Assembly (NCBI RefSeq): GCF_030053415.1
Contig: NZ_JASGBJ010000002.1
Span: 868,001 to 932,000, forward strand
Reading direction: 5' to 3'
Length of the DNA stretch: 64,000 nt
DNA from: Marinobacter sp. CHS3-4
GTDB taxonomy: Bacteria; Pseudomonadota; Gammaproteobacteria; Pseudomonadales; Oleiphilaceae
Position numbers and translations under genes: made by a program. Below, piece after piece: positions 1 through 8,820 of the stretch; the first letter of the stretch is position 1, and each line of letters starts with the position of its first letter. Below the pieces are notes generated by a model. It was not told where the DNA came from, made no database searches, and saw only the letters and a program-made list of their open reading frames with translations.

Positions 1-2
1 TA

Positions 3-1310
3 CTGAGCAACCCGTCGACACCCGAAGCAAGAGACCCTGAGCAATACGACCCCGCCGGCGCGACCGAAGAACGCCTGCAGCAAGGCGTCTTCCTTCAGGA
101 CGTTCCCAGGGTGATTGCCGCCCAAAAGTATGATCCGGACGAAATGGGCCCGGGAGAAATCTTTGGCGAAATCGGTGCGTTGTCGCGATCCATTCGAAGC
201 GCGACGATTATCGCAACCTGTAAAACCCAGTTACTTGAAATCAAATGGCAGGGCTTGCGGGATTTGCTTCAGGTCAGCAAACCCTTCCGGGAATCGGTGG
301 ATCGGGTTTATCGCGAACGTAGCCTTCGAAGCCACTTGCTCTCCCTGGACCTGTTCCAGAAACTTCCCGAATCCGCCTTGCAGGCCCTGGTGGATGGCGC
401 CGAATTTGTATCGGTCGGCAAGCGGGATTGGAACACCAACGCCGGCGATACGACTCCCATCGTCAATGAGGGGGACTACGCGTCTGCCCTTCTGATCCTG
501 CGGTCCGGTTTTGCCAAAAAAACCAAGGCCTACGGCCACTCGGAATACACCATCAGTTATCTCTCCAAAGGGGACGTATTCGGGCTCGACGAGATGCTGG
601 GGGCCTATCAGGGGGCCAATACCGGCAACAGCTACCAGAACGGCATCGCCGCGCTTGGCTACACCGATATGATCTCCCTGCCCGGCTCACTGTGTGACAA
701 ACACCTGTTTCCACACCTGGAAGCCGAAGCATTGGGTGTGCACATAAACAAGCCCACCTCCGGTGACCCACTGGAAGACACCAAGAAAAACCAATTGATG
801 GATTTTTTCGTCGACGAGCGCTTTATCAATGGCACCGAGACGATGTTGATCAACCTGGACCGCTGCACCGGTTGCGACGACTGCGTGCGAGCCTGCGCCA
901 CCAACCACGACAACAACCCGCGCTTTATCCGCCACGGCAAGCAGTTCGAGAACATCATGGTGGCCAACGCCTGTATGCACTGTGCTGACCCGGTGTGCAT
1001 GATCGGTTGTCCGACCGGCGCTATTCACCGCAGCGAGAATGGTGAAGTGGTGATCAACGATACCACCTGCATCGGGTGCCAGACCTGCGCCAACAGCTGC
1101 CCCTACGACAATATCCGCATGGTGGAAATCCGGGATCAGAAAGGGCATTACATCCTGGACGAGCAGATGCGCCCCATCAACAAAGCCACCAAGTGTGACC
1201 TCTGCTACGACAACCCGGTATCGCCAGCTTGCCAGAATGCCTGCCCACACGACGCACTCCGGCGAGTAAACCTGGCGGATGAAGAGGCCATCAAGGACTG
1301 GTTGAAATAA
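3..1310 (+). CDS. Cyclic-nucleotide-binding domain fused to multi-[4Fe-4S] ferredoxin (5' partial)
   Basis: The frame is open to the window edge, so the start lies upstream. The first ~60 residues end in GPGEIFGEIGALSRS, the phosphate-binding cassette of a cNMP-binding (CRP-type) fold. A second CNB-like stretch follows (ALLILRSGFAKK, SYLSKGDVFG). The C-terminal ~140 residues carry NrfC/HybA-type ferredoxin cysteine clusters: CTGCDDCVRAC, CMHCADPVCMIGC, CIGCQTCANSC and CDLCYDNPVSPACQNAC, enough for about four [4Fe-4S] clusters. No signal peptide can be judged because the N-terminus is missing; the fold suggests a cytosolic electron carrier whose activity responds to cAMP or cGMP (inference). 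The stop lies 3 bp before the next gene, so the following membrane protein and decaheme cytochrome are very likely its operon partners. Confidence 0.85.
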   Translation: MSNPSTPEARDPEQYDPAGATEERLQQGVFLQDVPRVIAAQKYDPDEMGPGEIFGEIGALSRSIRSATIIATCKTQLLEIKWQGLRDLLQVSKPFRESVDRVYRERSLRSHLLSLDLFQKLPESALQALVDGAEFVSVGKRDWNTNAGDTTPIVNEGDYASALLILRSGFAKKTKAYGHSEYTISYLSKGDVFGLDEMLGAYQGANTGNSYQNGIAALGYTDMISLPGSLCDKHLFPHLEAEALGVHINKPTSGDPLEDTKKNQLMDFFVDERFINGTETMLINLDRCTGCDDCVRACATNHDNNPRFIRHGKQFENIMVANACMHCADPVCMIGCPTGAIHRSENGEVVINDTTCIGCQTCANSCPYDNIRMVEIRDQKGHYILDEQMRPINKATKCDLCYDNPVSPACQNACPHDALRRVNLADEEAIKDWLK

Positions 1311-1313
1311 TTC

Positions 1314-2123
1314 ATGACCCGGACAGTGAAACGCACATTAAAACTGCTTTTGACGGCTGCCGGTCTGGTGGTGGTGTACTTTTTGTTCGACCGGTTAACC
1401 CACACGGGGTTTCAGTTTCACTACGCCCTCGGGTGGCTGTTATTTGCCTGCCTGCTATTCCTCGTTTGCTTTAACTGGCGCAAAAAGCTCAACTTCCTGC
1501 CGATCGGCAAAGCCGCTGTCTGGGCACAGATTCACTATTACCTGGGCTTGTTCGCCCTGGGCCTGTTGCTGCTCCATATTGATACCGTCTGGCCGAACGG
1601 ATGGTTCGAGCGCTTACTGTTTGTCTCATTGATGATTTCGTTGTTCAGCGGTGTCATCGGGCTGCTGGCGAGCAGGATCTACCCACCGGTACTGGTAAAA
1701 CGAGGGCCACAGGTCATCTATGAGCGAATCCCCCGTTATCGAAGGGAAGTCAGGCAACAGGTTGAAAACCTGCTGACCGATACCGTGCGGGAAACCAAGC
1801 GCACGTCTCTGGCGGACTTCTACGAAGCCAAACTCGAGCCCTTTTTACTCAGCCAACAGAACTTTCTTCACCATGCCATTGACTCTCCCCGCCCCGCCCA
1901 CTTCTGGCGCAGGGAGTTTCAGGCCATCCGGAATTACCTGAGCGAGGGAGAGCAGGAAGCGCTGGATCAGATCGAACAATTAGTTCAGCGCAAGATCAAC
2001 CTGGATCTCAACGCCGCTCTGTACCAGATCATGCGCTACTGGCTGTTAATCCACATTCCATTCAGCTATCTGACGCTGGTACTGGCCATGACCCATGGCA
2101 TTCAAATTGAGCAATACAGTTAA
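1314..2123 (+). CDS. Integral membrane protein, predicted diheme b electron-transfer subunit
   Basis: 269 residues with about five hydrophobic helices (roughly 8-25, 37-53, 71-89, 99-120, 242-262). Two helices each hold a pair of histidines spaced H-x13-H: H74/H88 and H247/H261. That spacing is the bis-histidyl diheme arrangement of ferric-reductase/NADPH-oxidase type membrane proteins. The charged loop at about 123-235 has no recognised domain. I infer that it carries electrons across the inner membrane between the ferredoxin encoded just upstream (3-bp gap) and the periplasmic decaheme encoded just downstream (17-bp gap). The family is not one I can name; the heme call rests only on histidine spacing and context. 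Confidence 0.7.
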   Translation: MTRTVKRTLKLLLTAAGLVVVYFLFDRLTHTGFQFHYALGWLLFACLLFLVCFNWRKKLNFLPIGKAAVWAQIHYYLGLFALGLLLLHIDTVWPNGWFERLLFVSLMISLFSGVIGLLASRIYPPVLVKRGPQVIYERIPRYRREVRQQVENLLTDTVRETKRTSLADFYEAKLEPFLLSQQNFLHHAIDSPRPAHFWRREFQAIRNYLSEGEQEALDQIEQLVQRKINLDLNAALYQIMRYWLLIHIPFSYLTLVLAMTHGIQIEQYS

Positions 2124-2140
2124 AGGTTGGGGCCGATAGC

Positions 2141-3925
2141 ATGAGGCATGAAGACGATTTTGGTTTCCGCAACAGCCAATACGAACGTCCCAACCAGAAA
2201 TGGGTGTGCGGAAGACAAGCGGATGGCCAGGGATGCAACATAGGCCCTGACGGAAAAGGGCAATGCCAGGCGCTGTCTGAATGCGAACCCTTCAAGGAAG
2301 GCGATCGCTGGCACTGTAACCGACCCTTCACATCCGGAGGGAAATGCGAACAGGGGCCGCTGGCAAACGGCCAATGCTGCCTCAGCCGTCCGCCCTGCAA
2401 GCCCAAACTGAGCAAGCGCGTGATAAGAGGTCGAATCGTCATGTCGGCCAGCGTTCTGGGGCTACTGATCTTCGCGTCACTGTTCCTGATGGGTAGCGAC
2501 AACGTCTTCTTTTCACCCGGGCAGCTGACCTCTTCCCACGCCAATATCGATTCCTGTCAGGACTGCCACGGGGAAGCGACAGTTTTCAGCAGCGGTCATT
2601 CCAATGAGCTGACACAGCAATGCGCCGACTGTCACGAATTCTCTGAAGCGCCTCTGCAGGCGCACAATATGCGCTTTACCGACACCCTGGATGAAACGGT
2701 TTCACTTCAGTCGCAGCACCAATGCCAGACCTGTCACCAGGAACACGAAGGCGAAGCTGCCCTCAATATGACGACCGCCGGCAAAAGCTGTGCAAGCTGT
2801 CATACCGACGTACTTGAATTCCCGGGCAGCCATCCCGGGCTTGGTGACGTAGCCGCCCGGCCAGTCAGTGAACGCGCACTGGCCTTCAACCATTCGACCC
2901 ACGCAAACAAATATTTCCCGGATCAGAATCAATCCGAGTTCGAATGCGCCCAGTGCCACAAGCCAGAAGCGCAAGCCATGGGTAATGATTTTGCGGTGCA
3001 GCCATTCGACCAGAGCTGCGGCGACTGTCACCAGAGCGATGTTACCGGGGAATTCTTTGATGGTGGCCTGGTGCTCTGGTCTGTGCCCGCCATCGACGAG
3101 GCAAGGCTGGGCGCTGGCCAGGAGCTACCAGAAGCCGTCTACGACGAGCAGGCTTTTGTGAGCCCGGCCCAGGCCTGGCTGTTGAACAAATTGGGCGACC
3201 CGCCGGAAAACCTGAAGGCCATGGTCAACTTCGACCTCGATCCGCTCGACACCAGTGAGTTCACTGCGATCCAGAATCAGCAGGTGGAATACTTTGTGAG
3301 GGAAAGCCGGCAATTGTTGAACGCGCTTCAGGCACCGAACAGCCGTCCGCAGGCCACAGACCCGGCGGTAGAAGCGATGCTGGCGCAGTTGAATCCGAAG
3401 CAGATGCAAACGGCCGACGCCTACTGGTTTGACGATCAACCGCTTCCGGACGACGCGCCCTACTACAGCCAGCTGAACGAAGGCGGTACCTACCTCCGTG
3501 GATTCACGCTGCGCTATCGTCCCTCGGGCCATTCAGACCCGCTGTTCAAAGCCCTGATCGAAGACCTGGTGACCGGCGAAAAGAACGCGGTAAATGAGCT
3601 GCTATTGAAAGATCTGCTGTCCGAGGAGATGGCGGGACAGTGCGGGCGCTGCCACCAGGTGAATCGGGATATGGCCGATAACAGCAATATCTGGCAACCC
3701 GCCTCACATCAAAAGCCGCTGACCAGGTTCGAGCATCGCCCACACATGCAGCCCCTGTCGGATCAGCAATGCGTTGATTGCCACCAGGCCGAACTGGATG
3801 ATGCCGAACATGATTTCCAGCAGATAGAAGTTCAGGAGTGCGGAACCTGTCATCAGCCAGAAAAGGTGGGCAATGACTGCCTGCAATGCCACCAGTACCA
3901 CGCCCACCCAAAGACGGAAAGCTGA
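2141..3925 (+). CDS. Membrane-anchored decaheme cytochrome c with Cys-rich N-terminal domain
   Basis: 594 residues. Ten CxxCH heme c motifs can be read in the part after residue 125 (CQDCH, CADCH, CQTCH, CASCH, CAQCH, CGDCH, CGRCH, CVDCH, CGTCH, CLQCH). They fall into a block of six and a block of four, separated by a heme-free stretch. A single transmembrane segment lies at about 99-117. It is preceded by a hydrophilic N-terminus with nine cysteines (C23, C32, C42, C48, C59, C69, C79, C80, C86) that are not heme motifs and could bind a metal or Fe-S cluster. Topology would place the Cys-rich part in the cytosol and the hemes in the periplasm. It is the third gene of the ferredoxin/diheme-b/decaheme operon and presumably the periplasmic electron acceptor or donor. 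Confidence 0.88.
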   Translation: MRHEDDFGFRNSQYERPNQKWVCGRQADGQGCNIGPDGKGQCQALSECEPFKEGDRWHCNRPFTSGGKCEQGPLANGQCCLSRPPCKPKLSKRVIRGRIVMSASVLGLLIFASLFLMGSDNVFFSPGQLTSSHANIDSCQDCHGEATVFSSGHSNELTQQCADCHEFSEAPLQAHNMRFTDTLDETVSLQSQHQCQTCHQEHEGEAALNMTTAGKSCASCHTDVLEFPGSHPGLGDVAARPVSERALAFNHSTHANKYFPDQNQSEFECAQCHKPEAQAMGNDFAVQPFDQSCGDCHQSDVTGEFFDGGLVLWSVPAIDEARLGAGQELPEAVYDEQAFVSPAQAWLLNKLGDPPENLKAMVNFDLDPLDTSEFTAIQNQQVEYFVRESRQLLNALQAPNSRPQATDPAVEAMLAQLNPKQMQTADAYWFDDQPLPDDAPYYSQLNEGGTYLRGFTLRYRPSGHSDPLFKALIEDLVTGEKNAVNELLLKDLLSEEMAGQCGRCHQVNRDMADNSNIWQPASHQKPLTRFEHRPHMQPLSDQQCVDCHQAELDDAEHDFQQIEVQECGTCHQPEKVGNDCLQCHQYHAHPKTES

Positions 3926-3926
3926 A

Positions 3927-4757
3927 TTACAACTTCGCCTGAACTTCCTCGACGGAGACGCCTTCCAGCTGCGCAAGTGCATCGAGTTGCTCCTGCACCT
4001 GCGCATTGCTGAGGGAAGCACTCTGGCCACAGAGATTAGCCACGCCGCCAGCGAGACTGTTCATTTGCTCCTTGGGCTCTTTGGCCGCCACAAGGATGAA
4101 TCGAGTTTGGGCGGGCTCAGCACCGACCTGGAAAACCCCCGGCTGGGAATCAACGCCTCGTGGAAGACGCTGAACCTTTTCCGGCTCAAATTGAGCACTG
4201 TTAAAACCGAAAGGTCGACAGTTTTCAGCCAGCATAGATCGAGGATCACTGCTGTCACCCAATTTGAGCAAAAGCACCGTGGCCTGACTGGATAGCTTGA
4301 AGCGCAAACCATAACAGCCCGGCGAACCGGAGGATTCAGAGATTGACTGCTCGCCTTCCATCCAGGGCGACTGGCCATTGCAGAGGGAGTCATTGGCAGG
4401 GACCAGAACCGACAGATCACTGATCAACGAAACGTCAGCCTGTTCTTCTGACGCTGCGGCGCCATCGACTTCCCCGGCTTGCTGTGGATCTTCATCGGCG
4501 GACGCGACCTCTTCATCCGAGGTTTCTGTCTCTGGCTCGCTGACAGAAACAGACTCGTCCAAAGGCTCGGAACCTTCATCTTCGCTGGCTGAGGAGACCG
4601 GTTCGGTAGAGGAATCCCCTTGATCGGCGACCTGGGGCGCTGAGTCGGCTCCATCCTGCTGGAACACCTGACTGAGCAGAACACTGGTAATCAGCGATAG
4701 CACAATCAGGGCAACAGGAATAAGATAATTAGAAGATTTGGCCTGTTTATTGGACAC
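3927..4757 (-). CDS. Membrane-anchored protein with acidic linker and possible DUF4384-like periplasmic domain
   Basis: 276 residues from a GTG start, chosen because AAGGGA lies about 9 bp upstream. One N-terminal hydrophobic segment (about 11-31) is followed by a low-complexity Glu/Ser/Asp-rich linker (about 35-110). A compact C-terminal domain with four cysteines follows, with alternating strands such as GLRFKLSSQATVLLLKLGD and TRFILVAAKEP. That pattern resembles DUF4384-type domains found with bacterial caspases, but the match is only by eye. It converges on the decaheme gene with almost no gap and is divergent from the TPR-OmpA gene. Function unknown; a periplasmic envelope role is likely. 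Confidence 0.65.
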   Translation of the reverse strand: MSNKQAKSSNYLIPVALIVLSLITSVLLSQVFQQDGADSAPQVADQGDSSTEPVSSASEDEGSEPLDESVSVSEPETETSDEEVASADEDPQQAGEVDGAAASEEQADVSLISDLSVLVPANDSLCNGQSPWMEGEQSISESSGSPGCYGLRFKLSSQATVLLLKLGDSSDPRSMLAENCRPFGFNSAQFEPEKVQRLPRGVDSQPGVFQVGAEPAQTRFILVAAKEPKEQMNSLAGGVANLCGQSASLSNAQVQEQLDALAQLEGVSVEEVQAKL

Positions 4758-4804
4758 AGCATTGATCCCTTAACTGTCTTGAATTCGGTTCCATTCTCTG
4801 CTTT

Positions 4805-4812
4805 TGTCCATC
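4805..4812 (+). promoter_or_regulatory. Shared cluster motif, site 1 (TGTCCATC)
   Basis: TGTCCATCTTATAAT lies 85 bp upstream of the TPR-OmpA start and reads toward it. It is the first of five copies of TGTCCRTC upstream of genes in this locus. The following TTATAAT could be a -10-like element. Being in the divergent region, it may also affect the gene ending at 3927. Confidence 0.5.
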
Positions 4813-4897
4813 TTATAATGCCAAGCGCCTTTTTGCATTGTTGTCGCCAGGCATTTAGGCAGAGCCGAATATGAAATGACATTTGGGGATGAAAGCC

Positions 4898-5758
4898 ATG
4901 ATCAAGGAAATCATTAAAATCGGTGTTCTGTGCACTGTCGCATTCACAAGTGTGTCTGTCGCAGCCAAAGACTGCACCGAGGCACAAAACTACTTTAATG
5001 AGGGCATGGAAGCTGGCAAAGCCGGAAACTGGGCGGAAGCCAAATCACTGCTTCAATCGTCCATCGATGTGTGCGAACGATTCGATAACTGGTATCTGCT
5101 GGGTCAGGCCAACTTCTATTCCGAGTCCTATCAGGAAGCAGAAAGTGCTTACATAGAAGCCCGCAAATACGCCAAGCATGACGACCAGATTGCATTGGCG
5201 ATCGCTCGCTATGCCGAGGCGCGCAATGCCATGGGCTACCACACTGAAGCCGTCAACCTGCTGCACGATGCCCGCGCACTTCATAACGACGCGCCACAGT
5301 GGATTGCCAAACTGGCACTGGATATCGATTCAGAGCTCGCCAATCAGCCGGTTTCCGGCGAATCCGTGACCCGTGCGCTGACAACCTTGCCCCCGAAGAG
5401 TTTCCACAAGTACCAGCCCAAGTACTCGCTTCGTCTGAATTTTGAGTACGACAGCGAAAAACTGGTCAACCCGGAAGCGTTTGATCCGAAAGTGATTGTG
5501 GAAGCACTTAAAAACAAAGAATTGGAAGACAAAGTATTCACGCTGATGGGGCACTCCGACGTTCGCGGCGACGAGAACTACAATGAAACCCTGTCAGAGC
5601 GACGTGCCCGCGCCATCCGTCAGGCCATCGTAGACGCAGCCCCGGATCTGGCGCCTCGCATCAAGACGCTGGGCAAGGGTGAGACAGCACCTCTGTACGA
5701 GGGCAACTCTGAGAAAGAGCACTTGCTCAACCGCCGCGTCGAAATCGCAGTGGAATAA
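4898..5758 (+). CDS. TPR and OmpA-family peptidoglycan-binding periplasmic protein
   Basis: About 286 residues. The ATG at 4898 is preferred over the TTG and ATG just upstream because GGGG sits 9-13 bp before it. A signal peptide (IGVLCTVAFTSVSVAA) is followed by TPR-like helices to about residue 150. A C-terminal OmpA domain follows, with a beta strand and FEYDSEKL, GHSDVRGDENYN, LSERRARAIRQAI and NRRVEIAVE; the conserved Asp and Arg that bind diaminopimelate are present. Family knowledge gives non-covalent peptidoglycan anchoring. It is encoded divergently from the acidic-linker membrane protein and convergently with the cyclase, and probably scaffolds the envelope proteins of this locus. 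Confidence 0.85.
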   Translation: MIKEIIKIGVLCTVAFTSVSVAAKDCTEAQNYFNEGMEAGKAGNWAEAKSLLQSSIDVCERFDNWYLLGQANFYSESYQEAESAYIEARKYAKHDDQIALAIARYAEARNAMGYHTEAVNLLHDARALHNDAPQWIAKLALDIDSELANQPVSGESVTRALTTLPPKSFHKYQPKYSLRLNFEYDSEKLVNPEAFDPKVIVEALKNKELEDKVFTLMGHSDVRGDENYNETLSERRARAIRQAIVDAAPDLAPRIKTLGKGETAPLYEGNSEKEHLLNRRVEIAVE

Positions 5759-5782
5759 GAACGGGGCTCTGGTACTGGCCGC

Positions 5783-7957
5783 TTACTTCTCGTCCAGATA
5801 CCAGACGCCCTCTTCTGGCCGGAGCAGCCCCCGCTCCAGCCAGCTCTGGATTGTTTCCACATCAGCCTCGTAGCCCATCCCCGGCTCGGGGCTGACCCAC
5901 TCTCCGGACTGCTCAATGGCCGCCAACCAGGCTTCCCATTTGGCCACCCTTTCAGGATTGAAGCGCTCGTCCTGACGCTCGCCCAAAGCATAGATGGTTT
6001 CCGCCTCCGAACGACCCTTTACCTTGACGCAAGCCAGTCGCCGTGTAGCAATATCCAGCTTTGCGGCCGCATTGATAAACTGATGGCTGGCAATGATGTC
6101 GCTGGAAAACTTGCGGGTCAGCCCCTCCAGACGGGAGCTCAGGTTCAATGGGTCACCCAGTATGCCGAACTTCTTGATGCCCTTTTCCGGTCCGATGTTG
6201 CCCATGGTCAGGTCGCCAAAGGCCAGGCCAATGCCAGCGCGCATACCGCTTTTTATATGAGCCTGAACCTGTTCATCCTCCAGTGCATACTCCCGGTCCC
6301 CCATGGACTGGAAGTACTCCTTCTGTAGACGGTTGAGCACCAGGGCCGCTCGCAAGGCGTTATAGCGGGCATCAGCATCGTACTTTTCAGGCCAGTAGAA
6401 GCAGACTTCATCGCCGGTGTAGCCCTCCAGCCAGGCTTCACAGTCACTTTGCACCTGCTGGGTTACCGCATCCAGATAGCGATTGATTTCCCGAAACACA
6501 ATCTCGGGGTTCTGAACCAGGCTGGTGAAGCGGGTATAGCCTGCAATATCACTGATCAATACCGCGCAGGCGGTCTTCTGGCTGAAAGACATGTTGCTGA
6601 CACCTTCACGCAGCACCACGTCTCGAACCTTTGATGGCAGATAGCCAGATACAATCCGCGCCTCTCGCATACTCCGATTTCGCTGAAATACCACGACCAG
6701 CCCCACCAGCAAAGCGGCAGCTAACGTTGGCCCCACGATCGGGAGCAACAAGGCAGGGAACGAGAAATACCCGATGGCGAACAACACACCCGCAATCAAA
6801 GGCGGCACCAGGAAGGCCAGCCGGATGGAGAAGCGGTAAAGCACCAGAAGCGCCAACAGAAGGCCAATCAGGTAGACACCCATAGCCGCCCAGTCCTGGA
6901 GCAGTCTGGGATGATCCTGATAGAGACGGGTCTCAATGGCGTCCGCAAGAAACTGGGGCCCAGCCGTTAACTTTGCGTCGCCATTGAACGCGGTGGTCAT
7001 GGGCGTGTTATGGAAATCAATGGGCTCAAGCGGTGACGACGCCTGAAGAATAAAGACTTTGCCCTCAATCCGTGACCGCTGTGATGGGGATAACCCTGTA
7101 TCACACTGGGCCAATGTGCTCAGAGGAATCAACGAACGGTCATCGCCTGTCAGAAAACTAAAATCAGCCACAAACGGGCCCTGCCGCACGCGGCTGCAGG
7201 CAACCTTGCCCTGTCCGGACACTTCACATGGCTCCGAGGCCTGGGTCAGCGCTTCCTCCTCGCTCTGGCGCCCCACATCCGGATCAATGGCGGCGACCAG
7301 CCGGTTGATCGCGTGATCGGGATCGTGGCTCAACCACCGGGATACACCGTCTCGCAAACCGGGGTCATCGGGCACGACCAGTTCATCCCTGCCCACGTGA
7401 TCGGCGGCGCGATCCGCGGAAACCGAACGCCCGAATAACGCCCAGTATCTTGGGGGATCTGTATCTATGTGAGGGGGCGCGTAATAAAAGCGTTCAAATG
7501 CCTCGCTGTCCATGGATAACGGCCCGCGGCGGCCTGCGCGGCTGCTCATCAGGCCGCAGGTTCCGGAATTGGCTGTGCAGCGGGGCTGCGACCACCTGAC
7601 GCGGCCAGAGGACTCGATACACTCGGCAAAGGGCAAACGGCTGTCGACGGTCAGCGGCACCCGGGCGTCCAGGAAAACCCCACTGGCGCCGGCAGCAACC
7701 AGCGTTTCGGTGGCGCGGGAGAACAGAGGAAGCATCTGGGTGCGGCCGACTTGAAGGGGAACACCGTCGTCTACCGCCACAACCCCGGCGTGCTGCCAGG
7801 CCAGCCGGGGTTTTGCGACCGATATGGCATCGTGTAAAGGCCTGTCCAGACGGTAGCCAAGGGTAAAATGCCAGACCAGCGCGGCAACCACGCTGGTCAA
7901 GAAAAGAATCAGCAACGGTCGGGGGCTGATCCAGTCAAACCTGTTATCGTTATCCAT
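5783..7957 (-). CDS. CHASE2-domain class III nucleotide cyclase
   Basis: 724 residues. Layout: a TM helix (about 14-32), a periplasmic CHASE2-type sensor (about 40-345), three TM helices (about 356-425), then a class III cyclase domain (about 460-640). Catalytic features seen are metal-binding D470 (SDIAGYT) and D516 (GDE) and transition-state N605 and R609 (NLSSR). The two residues that normally select adenine, Lys three before the GD motif and Asp/Thr before xxGD, are both Gly here (G512, G598), so the product could be cAMP, cGMP or something else. The start lies 33 bp downstream of the AgmX/PglI-like gene, suggesting a shared transcript. It is the obvious source of ligand for the CNB-ferredoxin at the left end of the locus. 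Confidence 0.88.
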   Translation of the reverse strand: MDNDNRFDWISPRPLLILFLTSVVAALVWHFTLGYRLDRPLHDAISVAKPRLAWQHAGVVAVDDGVPLQVGRTQMLPLFSRATETLVAAGASGVFLDARVPLTVDSRLPFAECIESSGRVRWSQPRCTANSGTCGLMSSRAGRRGPLSMDSEAFERFYYAPPHIDTDPPRYWALFGRSVSADRAADHVGRDELVVPDDPGLRDGVSRWLSHDPDHAINRLVAAIDPDVGRQSEEEALTQASEPCEVSGQGKVACSRVRQGPFVADFSFLTGDDRSLIPLSTLAQCDTGLSPSQRSRIEGKVFILQASSPLEPIDFHNTPMTTAFNGDAKLTAGPQFLADAIETRLYQDHPRLLQDWAAMGVYLIGLLLALLVLYRFSIRLAFLVPPLIAGVLFAIGYFSFPALLLPIVGPTLAAALLVGLVVVFQRNRSMREARIVSGYLPSKVRDVVLREGVSNMSFSQKTACAVLISDIAGYTRFTSLVQNPEIVFREINRYLDAVTQQVQSDCEAWLEGYTGDEVCFYWPEKYDADARYNALRAALVLNRLQKEYFQSMGDREYALEDEQVQAHIKSGMRAGIGLAFGDLTMGNIGPEKGIKKFGILGDPLNLSSRLEGLTRKFSSDIIASHQFINAAAKLDIATRRLACVKVKGRSEAETIYALGERQDERFNPERVAKWEAWLAAIEQSGEWVSPEPGMGYEADVETIQSWLERGLLRPEEGVWYLDEK

Positions 7958-7990
7958 TCGATTACTGGTCCTGTTCCCGAACGACCGCTC

Positions 7991-8728
7991 TTAGAGATTA
8001 AATGTCTGCTCCCAATACTGCATTGCAAAGCGATGCTCATTGAAACGAAAGTCTTTCAGATTTTCTGTCAGGCATTGGGACAATGCTTCCGGGTGGTCAT
8101 GCTCGCTTCTCAATTCGAGTTGCTCAATCTCGCCGGATTGGCTGATCAGCCAGGATAGCTCAACCGCAGTTTCCGATTCCTGGAGATTGGAACGGCAATC
8201 AGCGACTTTCGGCTTCATCTGTTTCACGCCGAAAGCAATGTCTTCCTTGTAGTTGAACGGGAACATGCCAGACGCTTCGCGGGTCGACACCGAGGTGGTT
8301 GCAGTGGGCGTTGCGCCATCATTCATCGCAACCGCGACGCTGGTGGAACAGAACATTTGGGGGGCGCCATCCCCTTCACAGCGATACAGATTGCCATCCC
8401 AGGCACAGGTCGTATCCGCAGCAGCATGCCCAATATCTGCTTTTTCTGGTGCAACCGTCAGACGAACCGGCTGCTCACCGTTGTTGTCACACACCAGCTC
8501 CTGCCCTCCAGCGTCAGGGCGTGAATACACAATCCTGCCCCAGGGCGACAGTTCCACGACCTGTTTACCCGGTGATGCTTCAGCGCAGCCTTCAACTTGA
8601 TAGCCCTCGCTCTGCTGTGCCATCAATTCCCAGCCCGTATCGCAGCTGTCAGCGGCGTGAGCCGACGCGACACCAAACAGGCTGAACGCGAATATTGCTA
8701 CTATGCTGAAAAGGCGTTTGGTTTCCAT
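7991..8728 (-). CDS. Secreted protein with AgmX/PglI-like C-terminal domain
   Basis: About 245 residues from the ATG at 8728; a TTG two codons upstream is less likely. A clear signal peptide ends at SAHA-AD. The N-terminal half is Cys-containing and unrecognised. The C-terminal ~75 residues (PKVADCRSNL, VELSWLISQSGEIEQLEL, LSQCLTENLKDFRF) follow the TonB-C/AgmX-PglI pattern, in which a two-cysteine domain has a strand with Gly-(E/R)-(V/I) and a closing helix with RF. It lies upstream of the cyclase in the same direction, with the shared TGTCCGTC motif 73 bp before its start. Likely a periplasmic partner of the sensor domain (inference). Confidence 0.6.
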   Translation of the reverse strand: METKRLFSIVAIFAFSLFGVASAHAADSCDTGWELMAQQSEGYQVEGCAEASPGKQVVELSPWGRIVYSRPDAGGQELVCDNNGEQPVRLTVAPEKADIGHAAADTTCAWDGNLYRCEGDGAPQMFCSTSVAVAMNDGATPTATTSVSTREASGMFPFNYKEDIAFGVKQMKPKVADCRSNLQESETAVELSWLISQSGEIEQLELRSEHDHPEALSQCLTENLKDFRFNEHRFAMQYWEQTFNL

Positions 8729-8801
8729 AGACAACCCCGGTAGTCAGTTTTGAAATGGCGATTCAAAAGTCGGCGATAGACCGTCTAAACTATAAACAAA
8801 A

Positions 8802-8809
8802 GACGGACA
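8802..8809 (-). promoter_or_regulatory. Shared cluster motif, site 4 (TGTCCGTC)
   Basis: On the minus strand CTTTGTCCGTC reads toward the AgmX/PglI-like gene, 73 bp from its start. The same stretch forms an inverted repeat CCGTCT/AGACGG around 8781-8806. It also lies 11 bp before the divergent DUF3307 gene. Confidence 0.45.
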
Positions 8810-8820
8810 AAGGTTAGAAC

